Shown: positions 12,797-15,652 of the stretch, piece after piece
How positions within the stretch are numbered: position 1 is the first letter of the stretch
Layout of the letters: each line of letters begins with the position of its first letter
Assembly (NCBI GenBank): GCA_964493695.1
Contig: CAZBPG010000092.1
Span: forward strand, 1 to 15,652
Length of the DNA: 15,652 nucleotides
Reading direction: 5' to 3'
Source of the DNA: Bog-950 sp964493695
GTDB taxonomy: Bacteria > Bacteroidota > Bacteroidia > Chitinophagales > LD1
Program-made: the position numbers and the translations under genes
Notes under the pieces: model-generated
The model's input: only the letters and a program-made list of their open reading frames with translations
Told to the model about the DNA's origin: nothing
The model's database searches: none

Positions 12797-15415
12797 ATGT
12801 TATATCAAAGTATTCGATTAGAGCTATATCATTACAGAGCCAAAAAAACCTGCACCCTGAAAACTATTTTCGCACGCATTAAAGGCGAATCATACTGGAA
12901 GGAAAGAGCCATCACCGGTTTCATGGTTACCTTTTTGCTGATAGGTAATGTGGTGGAAATGCTGAGCGGGGTGGAAGCGAAGGATCCGGCTATTATCTGG
13001 ATTGCCGGAGTTATCATAGGTACGGTGGTGGTTATACTTTCGCTGGTCAAGAATCCGGAATACAGAAAATACACTTCTGCCGCTTTTAAGTTTTTTCTGT
13101 TCTACTTAAACTTCAATGTAATTTATGCGTACGCCAGCAACACACAGTTTTTGCATGTTAACCCCACGCTGCCCATAGCCGAGTTTACCGAAGCCCTGCA
13201 GGGCGAGATGTTTTACATGATATTCAGTTACATCCTGTTTGTCATCATCTGCTTTGCCCTCGACTCGCGCAGAGAGCTGATTATTTTCTCGTTGGGCGAA
13301 GTAGTGTTCTTTGCAGCGGCAGTGTATCTCAACTGGTCGTTCGACCCGCTGCTGAAAGACCCGATGCACATTGTTGTTTTTGCGATTGTGCTGAGCGGTA
13401 ATTTTATGGTGAATGTGCAGCGCATGCAGTATTCGCAGGTTTCGTCAGATGTAAGTATCCAGTTTAAAGTTATCAGCGAGCAGGCGCGCGATGCGCAGAT
13501 TATTATGGATAGCCAGTTGAGGCTGGTCTATATTAACCCCGCTGCCGGTCAGCTGACCGGTTACCGGATGAATGAGATTCAGAAAAAATCTATTCAGGAG
13601 TTGACGAGTGAAGACGATTTTGAGCAGATACAGAAAGTTACCTCACAAATTATTTCGAATAAGGATAGCCGTGAACGACTGGAGTACCGGTTAAAGAATG
13701 CCAATGGCAACTTTATATGGGTGGAGAGTATTTTCAGTTCTTTTTCTGCCCGCGAGGGCAGTTCGCAATTTCTGGTGTTTGCCGAAACACGAAATGTAGA
13801 AGAGCGCAAAAAGCAAGAGGAAGAGATACGGCAGCAGATGATTGTGGAGGAGATGCTCATCCGCCACTCCAACCAGTTTATTAATGTGGACCGTGCCGAA
13901 ATACAATCGGGCATTGATGTGGCGCTGGGCGAGTTCGGCAGTTTGCTGGAAGCAGACGGAGTACTGGTATACCGGATGCACGGCAAACTGAGCGATGAGT
14001 TCCGCTCTACCAATCAGTGGTTCTCTGCCCCTCAGCAGAAACTGGCGCAGCATTTTAACCTGGTGGTAAAAATTAACCAGCAGTTGATTTTGTTTCTGCG
14101 CACCATGCGGGGCGAAAAATCATCGCGCGGGCATTTCATTCTGCCCGGGCAGTTGCACGAAATTCAGGTAATAAGCACGGCTGATGTTACCGGTAAACTG
14201 TTTTACCTTATTCCCCTGCAAAGCGGAAACATTGTAAACGGCTTTGTGGTGTTTGTGTTCGACCAGGGCGTGAAGCAGATTCAGTCGAACTTCTTCGGGC
14301 TTATCGGCAACATGGTAGCTAATGCCTTTACCCGTCTGCGGACGGAGATGCGCTTACACGAGGCACAGTTGACCAACGAGTTTATCCTCCGCGCCTTGCC
14401 CGACTGGTTATACATCATTAATAAAGATGGGCAGTTTACCGGTGGCAACGAGTTTACCACCCTCGAGCCTTTTATGCAGGATGTGAGCTTAATGGGCAAA
14501 AATTTTAGCGAACTTCTGCCGGCCGATGCCGCACCGCTTTTTGCCGCTACTTTGGAGAGCGTGGTGGAGTCCGATTTATCTTCCGCCTTCGAGTATAACG
14601 ATACCACTTACCACAAAGGCAATTTCTTTAAAGTCATCATCGCTCCGTTTAAGGCCAACGAGTATCTCCTCATTATCCGTGATATCACCGACCTGAAAGA
14701 AGCACAGGCCGAACTGGAAGTAAAAGCCAAAAACCTGGCCCGGTCGAACAAGGAGCTGGAAGAGTTTGCTTACATCGTAAGCCACGATATGAAACAGCCC
14801 ATCCGCACCATTGTTTCGTATCTCACGTTATTAAAAAAGAAATTCTTTGAGGTGCTGCCCGAAGCCGGTCAGGAGTTTGTAAACTTCTCGATAGATGGCG
14901 CCAACAAAATGAGCGACCTTATCCGCGACATTCTCCAGTATTCTAAAATGGAGCAGGAAATAACTATGGCCCCCGATGTATCGCTGAACGATATGGTGAA
15001 AAAAGTGCTGGGCGGCCTTAAAGACATTATAGAAAAGAACAACGGCACCGTAGAGTGCGATGACCTGCCCGTAATTACCTGCAACGAAACCATGATGAGC
15101 GAGTTGTTCCAGAACCTGATTGAAAACGGTATGAAGTATAACCTTACCCCTGCCAAAAAAGTAACTGTGCGCGTGCAGGACAAAGTAAGCGAATGGCTCT
15201 TCAGCATTGCCGATAACGGTATAGGGTTCGACCAGCAGTATGCCGAGCAGATTTTTAAAATCTTCAAACGCCTGCACACCGATGACGAGTTTCAGGGCAC
15301 CGGTATAGGCTTAAGTATCTGCGCCAAGGTGGTAGAAAAGCACGGGGGCAAAATATGGGCCGAGTCGGTTAAGGACCAGGGTAGCACTTTCTTCTTTACC
15401 TTGCCTAAGGGATAA
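12797..15415 (+). CDS. Six-TM sensor histidine kinase with PAS-GAF-PAS domains
   Basis: An 872-residue membrane sensor kinase. A basic N-terminus is followed by six predicted TM helices (about 41-57, 65-84, 96-113, 137-154, 161-179, 190-206) with only short loops, so there is no large periplasmic sensor. Then come a PAS domain (about 223-335, N-P-A-A-G-Q-L-T-G-Y), a weaker GAF-like domain (about 355-515), a second, divergent PAS (about 520-633), a coiled coil, HisKA with H663 in VSHDMKQPIR, and HATPase_c with the N-box FQNLIENGMKY (771-781), G1 DNGIG (806-810) and G2 GTGIGLS (834-840). No receiver domain is attached and no response regulator lies in the window. ATG 12797 is the only start upstream of TM1. 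It is divergent from the oxoamine synthase, and its membrane input layout resembles CqsS/LqsS ketone receptors, which is inference only. Confidence 0.92.
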   Translation: MLYQSIRLELYHYRAKKTCTLKTIFARIKGESYWKERAITGFMVTFLLIGNVVEMLSGVEAKDPAIIWIAGVIIGTVVVILSLVKNPEYRKYTSAAFKFFLFYLNFNVIYAYASNTQFLHVNPTLPIAEFTEALQGEMFYMIFSYILFVIICFALDSRRELIIFSLGEVVFFAAAVYLNWSFDPLLKDPMHIVVFAIVLSGNFMVNVQRMQYSQVSSDVSIQFKVISEQARDAQIIMDSQLRLVYINPAAGQLTGYRMNEIQKKSIQELTSEDDFEQIQKVTSQIISNKDSRERLEYRLKNANGNFIWVESIFSSFSAREGSSQFLVFAETRNVEERKKQEEEIRQQMIVEEMLIRHSNQFINVDRAEIQSGIDVALGEFGSLLEADGVLVYRMHGKLSDEFRSTNQWFSAPQQKLAQHFNLVVKINQQLILFLRTMRGEKSSRGHFILPGQLHEIQVISTADVTGKLFYLIPLQSGNIVNGFVVFVFDQGVKQIQSNFFGLIGNMVANAFTRLRTEMRLHEAQLTNEFILRALPDWLYIINKDGQFTGGNEFTTLEPFMQDVSLMGKNFSELLPADAAPLFAATLESVVESDLSSAFEYNDTTYHKGNFFKVIIAPFKANEYLLIIRDITDLKEAQAELEVKAKNLARSNKELEEFAYIVSHDMKQPIRTIVSYLTLLKKKFFEVLPEAGQEFVNFSIDGANKMSDLIRDILQYSKMEQEITMAPDVSLNDMVKKVLGGLKDIIEKNNGTVECDDLPVITCNETMMSELFQNLIENGMKYNLTPAKKVTVRVQDKVSEWLFSIADNGIGFDQQYAEQIFKIFKRLHTDDEFQGTGIGLSICAKVVEKHGGKIWAESVKDQGSTFFFTLPKG

Positions 15416-15600
15416 TAAAAACATTTGGGGGTTACCCCGCTCAGAGCAGCGGGGTCGCGCTATACACTCCAATTCCCGCACCCACCCGCGCAAATGCCTA
15501 CCGGTGCGGGAGATTTCCGTTCCTATCGCTAACCCAATACAAGCAGCCAATACAAAATACAAGGCGGCACCTCCGGTGCGCAACAACCTCTACGGTTAAA
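15416..15600. repeat. Structured, repeat-like non-coding region after the kinase gene
   Basis: No convincing gene is seen here. The region holds three inverted repeats: ACCCCGCT/AGCGGGGT (15434-15441 and 15448-15455, 6-base loop), TCCCGCACC/GGTGCGGGA (15474-15482 and 15503-15511, 20-base loop), and GCACC-TCC-GGTGC (15567-15579). The text GATTTCCGTTCCTATCGCTA resembles dispersed intergenic repeats I associate with Bacteroidota genomes. The first hairpin could help end kinase transcription but has no T-tract. Copy number elsewhere cannot be judged here. Confidence 0.5.
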
Positions 15601-15624
15601 TAGACCTCTTTCATAATTCACAAG

Positions 15625-15652
15625 ATGAACTTGATAAGAATGTTGCTGACAA
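15625..15652 (+). CDS. Possible start of a downstream gene, cut by the window edge
   Basis: An ATG at 15625 opens a frame reading MNLIRMLLT to the end of the window, which looks like the beginning of a signal peptide or TM helix. Only nine codons are visible and no clear promoter box precedes it, so this is a weak call. Confidence 0.25.

Noticed and set aside
12499..12882. Plus-strand frame of 127 codons across the divergent intergenic region
   Set aside because: It overlaps the antisense of the synthase start and the kinase N-terminus in another frame, is Cys/Val rich and has no motif. The region is better explained as regulatory DNA.
15311..15586. Minus-strand frame of 91 codons overlapping the kinase 3' end and the repeat region
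   Set aside because: It translates the hairpin/repeat DNA and antisense of the kinase, with odd composition (many Arg, Cys, Gly) and no family likeness.

Overview
The window looks like chromosomal DNA from a member of the Bacteroidota, probably near Chitinophagales/Sphingobacteriales. The reasons are a PorT-type type IX secretion protein beside ubiE, a zinc-free type B ribosomal protein L31, the NTP_transf_4/GlmU-like protein, and TAnnTTTG-type promoter boxes with no obvious Shine-Dalgarno sequences. No rRNA, tRNA, CRISPR array, transposase or phage gene is visible. Family assignments rest on motifs recalled from memory; no search was run.

Left part (75-2130, minus strand): a likely operon ubiE -> porT -> 4'-phosphopantetheinyl transferase. 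UbiE makes menaquinone, PorT belongs to the gliding/type IX secretion apparatus, and the transferase activates carrier proteins. ubiE and porT overlap by four bases (ATGA). A hexamer tandem repeat fills most of the gap before the transferase gene.

Middle part (2175-11247, plus strand): engB (ribosome-assembly GTPase) diverges from ubiE across 44 bases. rpmE2 follows with a good promoter and a strong terminator. Then comes a likely operon of four genes: GlmU-like sugar nucleotidyltransferase, tpiA, prmA, and a 1,723-residue exported protein of unknown function with a Pro/Glu/Lys-rich tail. It ends at a bidirectional hairpin terminator shared with the convergent gene on the right.

Right part (11311-15415): a PLP-dependent alpha-oxoamine synthase (minus) and a six-TM PAS/GAF sensor histidine kinase (plus) are transcribed divergently from a 193-base region carrying a perfect 9-bp inverted repeat. 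The synthase has CqsA-like features and the kinase has a CqsS/LqsS-like membrane input domain. This makes a ketone-type signal synthase/receptor pair a testable idea and is the best candidate for an undescribed system here. A lipid-synthesis role for the synthase (sphingoid base or sulfonolipid) remains a serious alternative. The last 237 bases are a structured, repeat-like, apparently non-coding stretch, with a possible gene start at the very end.

Across the whole window the palindrome ACCGGT is strikingly frequent (33 by hand count against about 3 expected).
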